The notes: a model not told the origin generated them from the letters alone. Numbered from the stretch's first letter, positions 1 through 8,609 are shown. The stretch: DNA of 64,000 nt from Ruminiclostridium sp. (GCA_017479645.1 JAFVBZ010000072.1:1-64000), one strand, 5' to 3'. Made by a program: numbers and translations.

Positions 1-1049
1 TAACCCTCATCGGCATTTTCTCTTCTCCCAAGTGTGAAGAGCCCGGCTGCAATAACGAGCCCGCTGCAGACAGCCGTTACTGTTCATTTCATAAGTATAA
101 ATACTCGTACAGCACTTCCAGGAGCAGCACCACAACAAAGACTACAACCGCTCCAAAGGTGACTACAACAACGACTACCACCCTTCCCCCGCTCCCGGTA
201 ATGGAGACTTACGAGGAAGATTACGCGGTCAATGAGGATATGATCGGCTGGATCAATATCTATATCCCCAATGAGAACGATATCAATGAGCCTGTGGTAC
301 AGGGCGAGGACAACACCTACTACCTTACCCATGACTTCCTCGGCACCGAGGTAAAGGAAGGCGCTATATTCGCAGACTTCAAGTGCGCTTTCACCACCAG
401 AACAAGACCTGCAAACACTATACTCTACGGTCACAATATGGCTTCCGGCAAGAGCTTCGCAAAGCTCACCAGATACTGCACATGGAATACCAGCAAGATC
501 ACCGGTCAGAGACTCGGCATAAGCCAGTACATAGCAGCTCCTACCGTTACATTCGATACGGTCTGGGAAAAGGGCACATACAAGGTATTCGCGGCTATCT
601 TCGTCAACACCGAGGAAAAGAACGGCGAAGTGTTCAAGTACTACAAGCAGAGAACGATTACCAGCGAGGGTGAGTTCTACGACTATATCGGCAAGATCAT
701 GGACAGGAGCCTCTTCTTCACCGATGTTGACCTTGAGTACGGCGATGAGCTGCTCACCCTCTCCACCTGCTACTACCCGCTCACCAAGCAGGCTGCGGAT
801 ACCCGTTTCGTTGTATTCGCAAGACGCGTAAGAGAGGGCGAGAGCGCGGAAGTTGATACTTCCAAGGCTATCGAGAATCCGAACCCGCTTTACTTCGACT
901 ACTACTACCAGGTGAACGGCGGTTCGTGGAAGGGCAGAAACTGGGATACAGATCCCAACAGCACCGATACCACCAAGACACATCTGAAGATAAAGGGCTT
1001 TGACGAATATTACAAATCGCATGAGACAACTGCGAGCACAGAGGGTTGA
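1..1049 (+). CDS. class B sortase-like protein, 5' end outside window
   Basis: The reading frame is open from the first bases of the window, so the N-terminus lies upstream; a GTG at 159 is only an internal candidate. The visible N-terminal part has a short Cys/His-rich stretch (KCEEPGC, then YCSFHK) that could bind zinc, followed by a Thr-rich linker of the kind seen in secreted Ruminococcus proteins. The rest is a sortase B fold with catalytic His in LYGHNM (about nt 430), catalytic Cys in LSTC (about nt 768) and Arg in DTRFVVFARR (about nt 800). Sortases are cell-surface transpeptidases that attach proteins to peptidoglycan or build pili. A second sortase follows after 8 nt, so the two are probably co-transcribed. 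No sorting-signal substrate is visible nearby, so the target is unknown. Confidence 0.88.
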   Translation, partial: TLIGIFSSPKCEEPGCNNEPAADSRYCSFHKYKYSYSTSRSSTTTKTTTAPKVTTTTTTTLPPLPVMETYEEDYAVNEDMIGWINIYIPNENDINEPVVQGEDNTYYLTHDFLGTEVKEGAIFADFKCAFTTRTRPANTILYGHNMASGKSFAKLTRYCTWNTSKITGQRLGISQYIAAPTVTFDTVWEKGTYKVFAAIFVNTEEKNGEVFKYYKQRTITSEGEFYDYIGKIMDRSLFFTDVDLEYGDELLTLSTCYYPLTKQAADTRFVVFARRVREGESAEVDTSKAIENPNPLYFDYYYQVNGGSWKGRNWDTDPNSTDTTKTHLKIKGFDEYYKSHETTASTEG

Positions 1050-1057
1050 TGAACTGA

Positions 1058-2176
1058 ATGCCTGAACTTGATCTGTCACAAAACAAAAAGACCCCCGTAA
1101 AGCGCCGCCCGCCCAAAAAGCGGAAGCAGATGGGCCCCGTAGAGATGTTTTTCAGCGGAATACTCCCGTGGAAGGGCGATTCGACGGGCGAGGCGATAAG
1201 AAAGATCGTACTTCTTGTTTCTATCATTGTTCTCTTTGCGGCAGGGTTCATAATGCTCGACTTCTATGTTCTCCGCGACAGCAGGAACAATCAGGAAGTC
1301 CAGAGCTATGCCGAGCAGAAGGAGGAGAATGCCTCCGATGATGTCATAACCGTTCTCATGGATACGGACGACGATGATGATGCAAACAGCAGCGGCAGCA
1401 CCGAAAAGAAGGAAGTCGAGATACTCGCGGAATACAAATCCTTCTATGAGCGCAACAATGACTTCGTGGGCTGGATAGAACTGTATCCGTACATACAGAT
1501 GCCGGTAGTCCAGTACTCCGACAACGAGTATTACCTGCACCACAACTTCGACGGCGGTCCCAACGAGAACGGAACGATCTTCGCGGATTACCAGGGCAAG
1601 ATCACCGCGGATAAGATGCCCGGAAATCTTCTGCTTTACGGTCACAATCTCATAACCAACAACTTCTTCCAGCCTCTTTCCCATTACCGCAAAGAGGGTA
1701 TGGACTTTCTGAAGCACAACTACCTTATCCAGTTCGACACGCTCTACAACCGCAACCGCTACTTCGTTTTCTCGGTATTCCTTACCAACACGAATGAGCA
1801 GCACGGTGAGGTGTTCAAATACTGGAACAAGGTAAACTTCTCGTCAAAATCCGACTTTGACAACTACGTCGCGGAATGCCTCGACAGAAGCTACTTCTAC
1901 ACGGGAGTTGACCTCGAATACGGCGACGAGATAATCACTCTTTCCACCTGCGATTTCTCGATGTTCAACGATATGCGCCTTGTCGTAATGGCAAGAAAGG
2001 TGCGCGACAATGAGGGACTTACCCTCGATACATCGAAGTTTATCGACAATACCGGATTTGACGACAACGGAAATGTCAAGCGCAAGATGTTCGATGCGTA
2101 CTACAAGAACTATGCCTGCGAATGGGCAGGAAGACAGTGGGACCGCTCCTACATCAAGGATTTCAAGGAAGAATAA
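1058..2176 (+). CDS. class B sortase, membrane-anchored
   Basis: This 372-residue protein has a basic cytoplasmic N-terminus (about 1-46), one membrane helix (about 47-72), an acidic linker, and a sortase B domain (about 120-340). The triad is visible: His196 in LLYGHNL, Cys298 in ITLSTC, Arg307 in MRLVVMARK. It is clearly a paralogue of the preceding gene (shared GWI, VQ, YYL.H.F, IFADY, GEVFKYW and GVDLEYGDE segments), so the pair arose by duplication. The gene starts 8 nt after the upstream stop. The substrate is not identifiable here; pilus assembly or anchoring is inferred only from the family. Confidence 0.92.
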   Translation: MPELDLSQNKKTPVKRRPPKKRKQMGPVEMFFSGILPWKGDSTGEAIRKIVLLVSIIVLFAAGFIMLDFYVLRDSRNNQEVQSYAEQKEENASDDVITVLMDTDDDDDANSSGSTEKKEVEILAEYKSFYERNNDFVGWIELYPYIQMPVVQYSDNEYYLHHNFDGGPNENGTIFADYQGKITADKMPGNLLLYGHNLITNNFFQPLSHYRKEGMDFLKHNYLIQFDTLYNRNRYFVFSVFLTNTNEQHGEVFKYWNKVNFSSKSDFDNYVAECLDRSYFYTGVDLEYGDEIITLSTCDFSMFNDMRLVVMARKVRDNEGLTLDTSKFIDNTGFDDNGNVKRKMFDAYYKNYACEWAGRQWDRSYIKDFKEE

Positions 2177-2233
2177 CTGAATATGCTGCAAGGCGGCTGA
2201 CTGCCGCTTTGCGCTGTTTTACGACAAAACAAC

Positions 2234-2249
2234 AGGAGGTGAGACTACG
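2234..2249 (+). promoter_or_regulatory. strong SD without a normal start codon
   Basis: AGGAGG at 2234-2239 is a consensus Shine-Dalgarno, but the first ATG in frame with the SpoIID gene is 46 nt downstream (2286). At ideal spacing (7 nt) the in-frame codon is ACG (2247). A GTG at 2239 is in another frame and soon stops. The residues encoded between ACG and ATG (EKGSVIKITIAL) would complete a better membrane helix, so initiation at a rare ACG or a small sequence error should be considered. Confidence 0.5.
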
Positions 2250-2285
2250 GAAAAAGGTTCTGTCATAAAGATCACGATAGCGCTT

Positions 2286-3767
2286 ATGATCATATCCCTT
2301 TATGTGTTCCTGTTCGGGATCATGGGGACTATCGACAGCATCGACGTAAGCATCGGTGCGGAAGAAGAAGCCGAGCCGGCTGAGATAAAGATAGCCGCTC
2401 CCGCAGTCACATCTGCCGTCAATGAGGACGGAATGGCAGTCTATACATACGCGACACGGCTCAACGTGTACAATGCCCACAAGCCCATGCTTGCCGACTA
2501 CACGAGAACCGAGACTATGCTGCTCATACCGTCGGAGGACGATACCACATCGGCGGTAACCACTGCCGCCACCGAAAGCGCAGATTTCGTGATGAGCGGC
2601 GACGATCTGAACTACACCGTACCGGTAACCACCACGACTGCCGCACCGGAAACAGAAACGACAACAGAAGCGACTACGACGGTTCCCGAGACTACGACTA
2701 CTCCGGCGCCCACGACTGCTGCTCCAGATATCTCTTCCGAGACGACTACGGTCACGCCTGTAACGGAAGCTGATGACGAAGATGATATCGAAGATGCGGA
2801 AGAGATTGACGAAGACGATGCTCCGCTCAATCTCCGTGAAGACGCAGAGGACGATATTGACGGCGGAAATGTCACGATAGTAACGACTTCCGCTCCCGAA
2901 TCGGAAACAGAGACATCACAGACTACGGCTGCCGAAGAAACTACGGCTTCCGATGTTTCCGGCAACAACGAGATCTTCACGGTAAATGCAGGCGGTACGA
3001 TAATCACCGACACGGCGCTTAATATAGTTTCGGCTGCGGTAATGGCTGAGATAAGCGATGTGTTCGATGATGAAGCAATAAAGGCGCAGGCGATAGCCGC
3101 ATACACTTATATCAAGTACTACAACCTCAACAACCAGAGAGCGTATATTGCAAAGGCAACGCCGAGCCAGAAGGTCAAGGATCTCGTAAGCCAGGTCATC
3201 GGCAAGGGGTTATACTACAACGGAACGCTGATACAAGCGGTTTACACTGCTTCAACAGCGGGAAGAACAGCTTCATCGAAGAGCGTCTGGGGCATGGATT
3301 ATCCGTATCTCAAGAGCATAGACACCGGATTTATCGACAAGGAATACGATATCAACTACGGCAGAAAGGTGACATTCACTTCCGACGAGATGAAGGAGTA
3401 TGTAAGGAACAGCACGGGAATTGAGCTGTCCGGCGATCCTTCACAATGGTTCACGATCGAATCCTATGTTGACGAGATCTTTGTCGGGCAGATGACGGTA
3501 GGCGGACAAAGCACGTTTAATAACGGAACGCGCGATGTGAAGATCACGGGACGAGTATTCCGCGAAACGATAATGAACTTTGATATCCGCTCCTCCTGCT
3601 TCGAGATAAGCTACGATGCTGGCACGGACGAGTTCACGATCACGACTTACGGTTACGGTCACTGCGTCGGACTGAGCCAGCACGGTGCCAATATTCTCGC
3701 TTCGCAGTACGGATACACCTACGATCAGATCCTCGCTTTCTACTACCCCGGCGCTGAGATCCGCTGA
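2286..3767 (+). CDS. SpoIID/LytB-domain protein, secreted or membrane-anchored
   Basis: The N-terminus is one hydrophobic helix, followed by a long Thr/Glu/Asp-rich linker (about residues 75-235) and a SpoIID domain (about 245-493). Family landmarks are the AIKAQAIAAYTY stretch, the TASTAGRTAS.KSVWG stretch, and the C-terminal GYGHCVGLSQHGA motif. SpoIID enzymes are peptidoglycan lytic transglycosylases that cut glycan strands with denuded muropeptides; during sporulation they drive engulfment, while LytB-type relatives act on the vegetative wall. The long linker suggests a wall-spanning vegetative role, which is inference. The gene follows the two sortases by about 110 nt. The true start may lie upstream at 2247 because the SD sits there. 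A dispersed repeat begins directly after the stop. Confidence 0.88.
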   Translation: MIISLYVFLFGIMGTIDSIDVSIGAEEEAEPAEIKIAAPAVTSAVNEDGMAVYTYATRLNVYNAHKPMLADYTRTETMLLIPSEDDTTSAVTTAATESADFVMSGDDLNYTVPVTTTTAAPETETTTEATTTVPETTTTPAPTTAAPDISSETTTVTPVTEADDEDDIEDAEEIDEDDAPLNLREDAEDDIDGGNVTIVTTSAPESETETSQTTAAEETTASDVSGNNEIFTVNAGGTIITDTALNIVSAAVMAEISDVFDDEAIKAQAIAAYTYIKYYNLNNQRAYIAKATPSQKVKDLVSQVIGKGLYYNGTLIQAVYTASTAGRTASSKSVWGMDYPYLKSIDTGFIDKEYDINYGRKVTFTSDEMKEYVRNSTGIELSGDPSQWFTIESYVDEIFVGQMTVGGQSTFNNGTRDVKITGRVFRETIMNFDIRSSCFEISYDAGTDEFTITTYGYGHCVGLSQHGANILASQYGYTYDQILAFYYPGAEIR

Positions 3768-3950
3768 GAGGTTTTGAGAGACTTTTAGAGATTTTGAGAG
3801 AAAGGGGCTCTGCCCCTGTGACCCCGCCAGCCCCCTTTAAAAAGGGGGCTGGACACCCTAAACCAATGCAGTATTTCAGAGCGCACAGCTATGGACAGCT
3901 GACAGCCGAAATGCAGTGTTGTCGGTGAAGACTCCATTCAGAAAATAACA
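3768..3950 (+). repeat. dispersed 3'-UTR repeat family 1, copy A
   Basis: Starting at the SpoIID stop it carries several TTTGAGAG-type units, then GGGGCTCTGCCCC, then CAGCCCCCTTTAAAAAGGGGGCTG, a strong palindrome. The following about 90 nt (GCGCACAGCTATGGACAGC and on to about 3940) match the copy at 47301-47560. An intrinsic terminator hairpin follows at once. Confidence 0.8.
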
Positions 3951-3954
3951 AAGA

Positions 3955-3990
3955 AAACAGCTTACAGAGAATTTTCTGCAAGCTGTTTTT
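3955..3990. terminator. bidirectional intrinsic terminator
   Basis: AACAGCTT and AAGCTGTT, with inner CAGA/TCTG, form a hairpin followed by TTTTTG on the plus strand and TTTTC on the minus strand. It lies between the convergent SpoIID and ComFB-like genes and can serve both. Confidence 0.75.
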
Positions 3991-4067
3991 GTATTTGGAA
4001 GAGAATAACTAACCGAGGTGGCGCACTCGTCAATAGAAGAATGTCGCTACGCATTCCGCCGCGGCGC

Positions 4068-4227
4068 GTCCGCCGCTCCCTTTTTTAAAGGGGGCTGGCG
4101 GGGTCACAGGGTTACGGCAGGAAGCCGTGAGTAGGCTGCCAAAAGGCACGCACGATGCGTGCATATAGAGCAGCCGAAGCGGAGCCCCTTCTCTCAAAGT
4201 CTCTCAAAGTCTCTCAAAACTCTCTCA
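4068..4227 (-). repeat. dispersed repeat family 1, copy B (inverted)
   Basis: Read on the minus strand this runs from the ComFB-like stop through CTCTCAAA-complement units, GGGGCTCCGCTTCGGCTGC, an internal hairpin block around GCACGCATCGTGCGTGC, GGCAGCCTACTC, CCTGTGACCCCGCC and AGCCCCCTTTAAA. The internal block is also in the copy at 47301-47560 but is absent from copy A, so the family has long and short versions. Confidence 0.8.
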
Positions 4228-4626
4228 TCAATGTCTCGGGTTGGACTTGACGAACATGACGGCTTTAGTGATGACGCGGATAGCTTCGCTGCGCATTTCA
4301 GCCGCAGCTCGGTTCACCTCGTCGGCATCGGACTTTCGCTTTACACGCACGATGCGCTCCGGCAGGTTTTTAAGGATTTCCGCAGTCACCGCAGATATGC
4401 AGATATCACAGGTGCAGCAGTGAAACCGCTCCATTATGCCTCCGAGTTGCTCGTTTATCAGCAGAAAACCTACATTGACAAACTGCGTCCCGTTGTCCGA
4501 CTTCATGAAAACTGCGGGAACAGCTTCCTTTTCCGGAGCCTTGAATGCCGGATTTGTAAGTACCGGCTGCTCCTGTGAGCCGTCAAAAAGTCCGAGTACT
4601 TTGCCTGTCTTTGCTGTATGTGCCAT
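4228..4626 (-). CDS. ComFB-like protein
   Basis: The N-terminal 50 residues are variable; the C-terminal half resembles the ComFB family: NVGFLLINEQLGGIMERF, then clustered cysteines (Cys70, 71, 73 and 76, as CCTCDIC), then a conserved helix ending LKNLPERIV. ComFB proteins were first named from the Bacillus comF operon, and cyanobacterial members have been reported as cyclic-di-nucleotide binding. The start ATG lies 3 nt after the ParA stop, so the two are translationally coupled. Sitting in one operon with PilZ, GGDEF and ParA genes makes a c-di-GMP-linked role attractive, but that is inference. The protein is short (132 aa) with no membrane segment. Confidence 0.7.
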   Translation of the reverse strand: MAHTAKTGKVLGLFDGSQEQPVLTNPAFKAPEKEAVPAVFMKSDNGTQFVNVGFLLINEQLGGIMERFHCCTCDICISAVTAEILKNLPERIVRVKRKSDADEVNRAAAEMRSEAIRVITKAVMFVKSNPRH

Positions 4627-4629
4627 ACC

Positions 4630-5454
4630 TTACAACTCCACCGGTCTGTTCTTCGGAGGACGTCCGCGTCCGAGCTTCTGCTCCGTGCGCTTCGGCTTCT
4701 CCATGCCAAGTATCTCGTATGTCAGATCCATAAATTCACGCGCGGACTTTGAACGCGGCGCATACTCGATGATAGTCTTTGCGTGCGCAGGGGCTTCCGC
4801 TATAATTACGCTTCCGCTTATCTTCTGCTCGAACACGTCTGTGTCAAGCTGCTCGGCAATGATGTTCGCAAGCTCCTCGACTTCCTTCGTGAGCACAAGT
4901 CTCGGTGAGTACTTGTTAAGCAGGATACCGCGTATTTCAAGCGACGGATTGTAATACTTCTTTACCGCGAAGATCGTCTCTTTAAGCTGCGCTATTCCCT
5001 GCAGCGAAAGGATCTCCGGCACCATTGGTATAACAAGCTGGTTTGAGACTGCATACGCGTTTATAGTCAGTATCGAGAGAGCCGGAGGCGTGTCAACAAG
5101 TACATAATCATATTCGTCGGAGATCGTCGATAGATGCTCTTTCAGTATGTATTCGCGTCCTACCGATGTAAGCTCAAGCTCAACGCCGGACAGCAGGATA
5201 TTTGCGGGTACAACATCACAGCAGTTGCAGTGCTGAACCGTATCGTAGATATCCGCACGGCTCTTGAACACATCATATATCGTGTACGACGAATCGGTAT
5301 CGGCACCGAGGCTGAAACTTAAGTTCCCCTGCGGGTCAAGGTCGAGGGCAAGCACCTTCTTCCCCATTCTCGAAAGACAGCCGCAAAGCCCTGCGCAGGT
5401 GGTAGTCTTGCCGACTCCGCCCTTCTGATTTGTGAACGTGATGACTTTAGCCAT
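4630..5454 (-). CDS. ParA/Soj-family ATPase with AT-hook-like tail
   Basis: A Soj/ParA ATPase with deviant Walker A KGGVGKTTT near the N-terminus, Walker A' DLDPQGNLS and Walker B LVDTPPAL. Such ATPases position DNA, chemoreceptors or flagella by gradient or pole formation. The C-terminal tail is basic and ends in LGRGRPPKNRPVEL; GRGRPPK matches the AT-hook core, a minor-groove DNA-binding motif that is not standard in ParA. There is no parB gene beside it. I chose ATG at 5454; a TTG at 5466 is also in frame, and neither has a strong SD. It lies between the GGDEF gene and the ComFB-like gene, facing away from the flagellar operon, so it could be a FlhG-like or chemotaxis-positioning ParA. Confidence 0.85.
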   Translation of the reverse strand: MAKVITFTNQKGGVGKTTTCAGLCGCLSRMGKKVLALDLDPQGNLSFSLGADTDSSYTIYDVFKSRADIYDTVQHCNCCDVVPANILLSGVELELTSVGREYILKEHLSTISDEYDYVLVDTPPALSILTINAYAVSNQLVIPMVPEILSLQGIAQLKETIFAVKKYYNPSLEIRGILLNKYSPRLVLTKEVEELANIIAEQLDTDVFEQKISGSVIIAEAPAHAKTIIEYAPRSKSAREFMDLTYEILGMEKPKRTEQKLGRGRPPKNRPVEL

Positions 5455-5484
5455 AATTACTCTCAATACCCTTCTAAAACATAA

Positions 5485-5508
5485 GCGGCTGCGCTCTCAC
5501 ACAGCCGC
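5485..5508 (-). terminator. weak hairpin after the GGDEF gene
   Basis: GCGGCTG and CAGCCGC pair in the gap between the GGDEF stop and the ParA start; only a short T-rich tail (TTATGTTTT) follows, so it may be an attenuator rather than a full terminator. Confidence 0.35.
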
Positions 5509-5526
5509 ATAACGTGTTTAATGCGA

Positions 5527-7500
5527 TCAGATCGAAGATGTGTAGTTGCCTTCAAGGTTGCTGTCCTCAGGCTGGTAAATATGGTAGTTCGCCTTACCAT
5601 TCTTCTTAACGAAGTACATCGCCGCATCAGCGCAGCCTACGAGCTCCTTAGGATCCTGGCTGTGCTCGGGATAGATAGCAATACCGATAGAAGCCTTGAT
5701 GTTGAGGGTGGTATCAACAGACTTGGAATAATATCCGCTGTAAAGGTCGTCGATGATATCCATTGAAAGGACTTCGACATTCTCTACCATATTCTGGTCG
5801 GGTACGCAGAGAACGAATTCGTCTCCTCCGAAACGTCCTGCAAATCCGGACTCGCCGGTCTTGCTCTTGATTACGTCAGCAACGAATCTGATGACCTCAT
5901 CGCCGACTGCATGGCTGTAACGGTCGTTGATGAACTTGAAGTCATCGACGTCTATGAACAGCGCAGCGATCTTCTTGCCGGTGCTTCTTTCAAGCTCGGA
6001 AGCAAATTCGCGCTCGAATGTATTTCTGTTGTACAGCTGTGAAAGGAAGTCGAAGCTTGCGCGCTCCGCAAGTTTGAGTGTTGCGTTCTTTTCGCTCGTG
6101 ATATCCGTGAGGACGCCGATAACTCTGAGGACTTCGCCGAGACGGTCGGTGATGCAGCGTGCTCTCATGGATACCCACATATCCTGACCTGCGGCATTCT
6201 TGATCTTGTACTCGCCGCCGATATCGCCCTTGTCCTTGAAGAGGTTTGTCATATCTCTCTTGTACTTCTCGGAATCGTTCTCGTCCATGAGGGAGTCGAG
6301 GAACTTGCCGTTGTTGAGCGTTGCGCCGCTTACGTTAAGACCGATCTTTTCCTTGAAGTTATCGGAAACGAACATGGATTCCTTTGCGAAATCCCATTCA
6401 AACAGCATGTTGTCGGAGATATCCGATACTGTTCTGTGGAGCTCTTCACTCATCATCGACTCGTCCATCATCTCGTTGAAGATGTTGGACATTCCGGCAA
6501 ATTCCTTGCCCATACCGTCGGTATTGATACGCTCCTTGTGGTTGCCGGCATTGATCTCCTTCATTGTGGAGAGCATTCCGAGCATCGGGTCGATAACCTT
6601 CTGTGTTGCTATAACCATTACGAGTACGCAGATAAGGATAAGCGCAGCGATTATAACCATACCTACGATGAATACCAGCATTACCGAGCTTGAAGCTTCG
6701 GAAGCAGGATAAAGGGAGATCCATACCCAGGATGTTCCGTTGATGTGACCGAATGCACCGAGGTACTGACCGCTTGTGAGCTTTTCGCCTGCATCACCCA
6801 CATTAGTGGAGATCATGGAAGAAACTGCGGGCTCTACCGAGGAAGAGAGGTCTGCGCTGGGGGAAGAAACGCTGCCGTTGAAGTTGAAAGCGGTGTCGCT
6901 GTCAGCCACAACGAGGTAGCCGTGTCCGAGGAAAGAGGACGCGCTGAGGATATCTGTGATCTTCGCAGCGTCAACTACTACGGAAACATAGCCCTCTCCG
7001 CCGGAAAGGGGAGCTGTTGCGGCAAATACGTTCTTCTTGTAGGAAGCCTCATTCATTGCGAACTTGGAAACGAAAGCGGAAGTCTTGGAAGAAGAGCTGT
7101 CGTCTATTCCGAAGAAATGTGTTCCGACTGCCACACCTGCCGAGCTGTAGAGAACTCCGCCGTCCGAACCGCTTACAACGATGTCGAGCACGGAGCCGCC
7201 TGCCTTTGCGGCAGTGCTGATCGTGTCGAGGTCTGCCTTTGCGCTGTTCACGTCCTTGACCGAGGAAACGAATAGATCCATTCCGGCATAACCCGCCGCA
7301 TCGCTCATGTAAGCGTCTGCGATGTTTGCTATCGCTGCGCTCTGTGCGGCACCGGCTGTTGCAGCCTCATCGCTTATCACGGTCTTCGAGAATCCGAAGA
7401 TCTGAACTGCGGAGACGATCGCCAGAATGACGAGCGGCAAAACAGTAGAACCGATAAGTATTGCCCTGAGGGCGGTTTTTACTTTGATATTCATACCCAT
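5527..7500 (-). CDS. membrane diguanylate cyclase (Cache-like/PAS/GGDEF)
   Basis: Predicted order: N-terminal membrane helix (about 15-40), extracytoplasmic sensor region (about 45-270, Cache-like), second helix (about 285-310), a HAMP-like linker, a PAS domain (about 360-465, ending with the usual LTDITSEK), and a GGDEF domain (about 480-640) with an intact RFGGDEFVLC active site. Diguanylate cyclases make c-di-GMP from two GTP. The I-site RxxD is not obvious in front of the active site, so product inhibition may be absent. I start at 7500 because AGGA sits 5 nt upstream; a longer start at 7527 and a shorter one at 7494 are possible. It lies between a PilZ gene and parA, suggesting one signalling operon. 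Confidence 0.9.
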   Translation of the reverse strand: MGMNIKVKTALRAILIGSTVLPLVILAIVSAVQIFGFSKTVISDEAATAGAAQSAAIANIADAYMSDAAGYAGMDLFVSSVKDVNSAKADLDTISTAAKAGGSVLDIVVSGSDGGVLYSSAGVAVGTHFFGIDDSSSSKTSAFVSKFAMNEASYKKNVFAATAPLSGGEGYVSVVVDAAKITDILSASSFLGHGYLVVADSDTAFNFNGSVSSPSADLSSSVEPAVSSMISTNVGDAGEKLTSGQYLGAFGHINGTSWVWISLYPASEASSSVMLVFIVGMVIIAALILICVLVMVIATQKVIDPMLGMLSTMKEINAGNHKERINTDGMGKEFAGMSNIFNEMMDESMMSEELHRTVSDISDNMLFEWDFAKESMFVSDNFKEKIGLNVSGATLNNGKFLDSLMDENDSEKYKRDMTNLFKDKGDIGGEYKIKNAAGQDMWVSMRARCITDRLGEVLRVIGVLTDITSEKNATLKLAERASFDFLSQLYNRNTFEREFASELERSTGKKIAALFIDVDDFKFINDRYSHAVGDEVIRFVADVIKSKTGESGFAGRFGGDEFVLCVPDQNMVENVEVLSMDIIDDLYSGYYSKSVDTTLNIKASIGIAIYPEHSQDPKELVGCADAAMYFVKKNGKANYHIYQPEDSNLEGNYTSSI

Positions 7501-7580
7501 ACCATTCCTATCGTGTGTATTTTGCATGTACTTCCGTGCATGCTGTATCCCGGCTCACGCCGGACGGCTTTCAGCTTTTG

Positions 7581-8291
7581 CTAAGAGCCTTTTATCCGCT
7601 TCTGCGCCTCTTCGCGCCGGAAATCTCTTTCCAGCTTTTCCTGACGCTGCTGAAGCTGAATATTATAGACGAGCTTTGCGAGGAGCCCCTCCATTTTTTT
7701 ATCGACGTTTGTGAATTCGCAGCCGTATCCCTCAAGCTGTCCGTCGAAGAACAGCTGGAGCCGCAGCACTTTGACCACTGCGCTTACGATCTCGCTGTCA
7801 ACCTTGAAGTTAAGGAGAAGGATATCGTCCTTCCGGAAGGGCGGATCGGTCCCTTCTATGAAAACTCCGCCGATGCTGACATTCTTGATCTTTGCAAGCA
7901 CAGGCGACTCGAGCTCAAACGTCATATTGTCACGCTCGTAGCCGCTGATCACGCACCGAAGATCTGACTGCACCTTGAAGTATTTGCGCCGTTCCTCCAT
8001 TATCGTGCTCGTATCGTCCCGGATCTGGATATTTAGCTGATTATCCAGCGACATCTTGACACGGCCCATGTATCTTATCCGGTCGCCGTTCTTCATGGAC
8101 GCAATAACGTACACGCCGAGGTCAGCCGGATATTCGGTCATGTCCCTGCCTTTTATCATTATGATGTTGTTTACGGGTATATTGTTCACGAAAACTCTCG
8201 GAAACGAGAAATGCTCACTGTCTGTTTCGAGCATCAGCCTGCCGTCAAGTCCAGTCACGCGGACACTTACGATCCCGCTCGTATCCAGCAT
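7581..8291 (-). CDS. PilZ-domain protein (YcgR-like)
   Basis: An N-terminal YcgR-N-like beta domain (about 1-100) is followed by a PilZ domain (about 103-215). The c-di-GMP motif DxSxxG appears as NVSIGG. The RxxxR motif appears as ERRKYFKV, with Lys where the second Arg is expected, so nucleotide binding could be weakened. YcgR-type proteins act as a c-di-GMP-dependent flagellar brake, which fits the divergent flagellar operon. The start is ATG 8291 because AGGAGGGG lies 5 nt in front; a longer start at 8330 is not supported by an SD. A good promoter sits upstream at 8360-8389. Confidence 0.85.
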   Translation of the reverse strand: MLDTSGIVSVRVTGLDGRLMLETDSEHFSFPRVFVNNIPVNNIIMIKGRDMTEYPADLGVYVIASMKNGDRIRYMGRVKMSLDNQLNIQIRDDTSTIMEERRKYFKVQSDLRCVISGYERDNMTFELESPVLAKIKNVSIGGVFIEGTDPPFRKDDILLLNFKVDSEIVSAVVKVLRLQLFFDGQLEGYGCEFTNVDKKMEGLLAKLVYNIQLQQRQEKLERDFRREEAQKRIKGS

Positions 8292-8359
8292 GAGCACCCC
8301 TCCTTCCGCGCACTCAAGATGCACCCACAAATACTTGCGGGCACAATCGCTTATTATTA

Positions 8360-8389
8360 ATTATACATTAAAATGCACAAAAAAGTCAA
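8360..8389 (-). promoter_or_regulatory. sigma-A promoter for the PilZ-GGDEF-ParA-ComFB operon
   Basis: On the minus strand TTGACT (8389-8384) and TATAAT (8365-8360) are 18 nt apart, about 70 nt upstream of the PilZ start. The rest of the 8292-8609 intergenic stretch is AT-rich and shows nothing beyond the divergent promoters. Confidence 0.75.
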
Positions 8390-8542
8390 TAGCGGAGCGC
8401 GATTTTTTTGAGTCGGAATGCAAAAACCGTCATAAGTGACAGAATATTCGTCAATGTAAACAAAATTTCCCCTTTATGCATCTTGAATTTGCAGAAAAAT
8501 TTGGTTAAATTGCTCAAAGAAATAAAAAGTTTTAAAAATCGC

Positions 8543-8571
8543 TGTACAAACAGGCGAAAAAATTGTATAAT
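8543..8571 (+). promoter_or_regulatory. probable promoter for the unknown membrane protein
   Basis: TATAAT at 8566-8571 with a weak -35 (TGTACA, 8543-8548) at 17 nt spacing. Confidence 0.5.
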
Positions 8572-8609
8572 ATATTAAATATAGGTATATGCCGGAACGG
8601 AGGTGCAGC

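Noticed and set aside
84-1079. 331-residue open frame antisense to the first sortase
   Set aside because: It mirrors the codon pattern of a strong sortase gene, has no SD or domain. Similar long antisense frames at 28976-29917, 49223-50374, 61487-62662 and 21124-22314 were dropped for the same reason.
7501-7580. Structured-looking gap between PilZ and GGDEF genes, possible c-di-GMP riboswitch
   Set aside because: Small hairpins are present, but the GEMM core bases are missing and the gap is too short for an aptamer plus expression platform.
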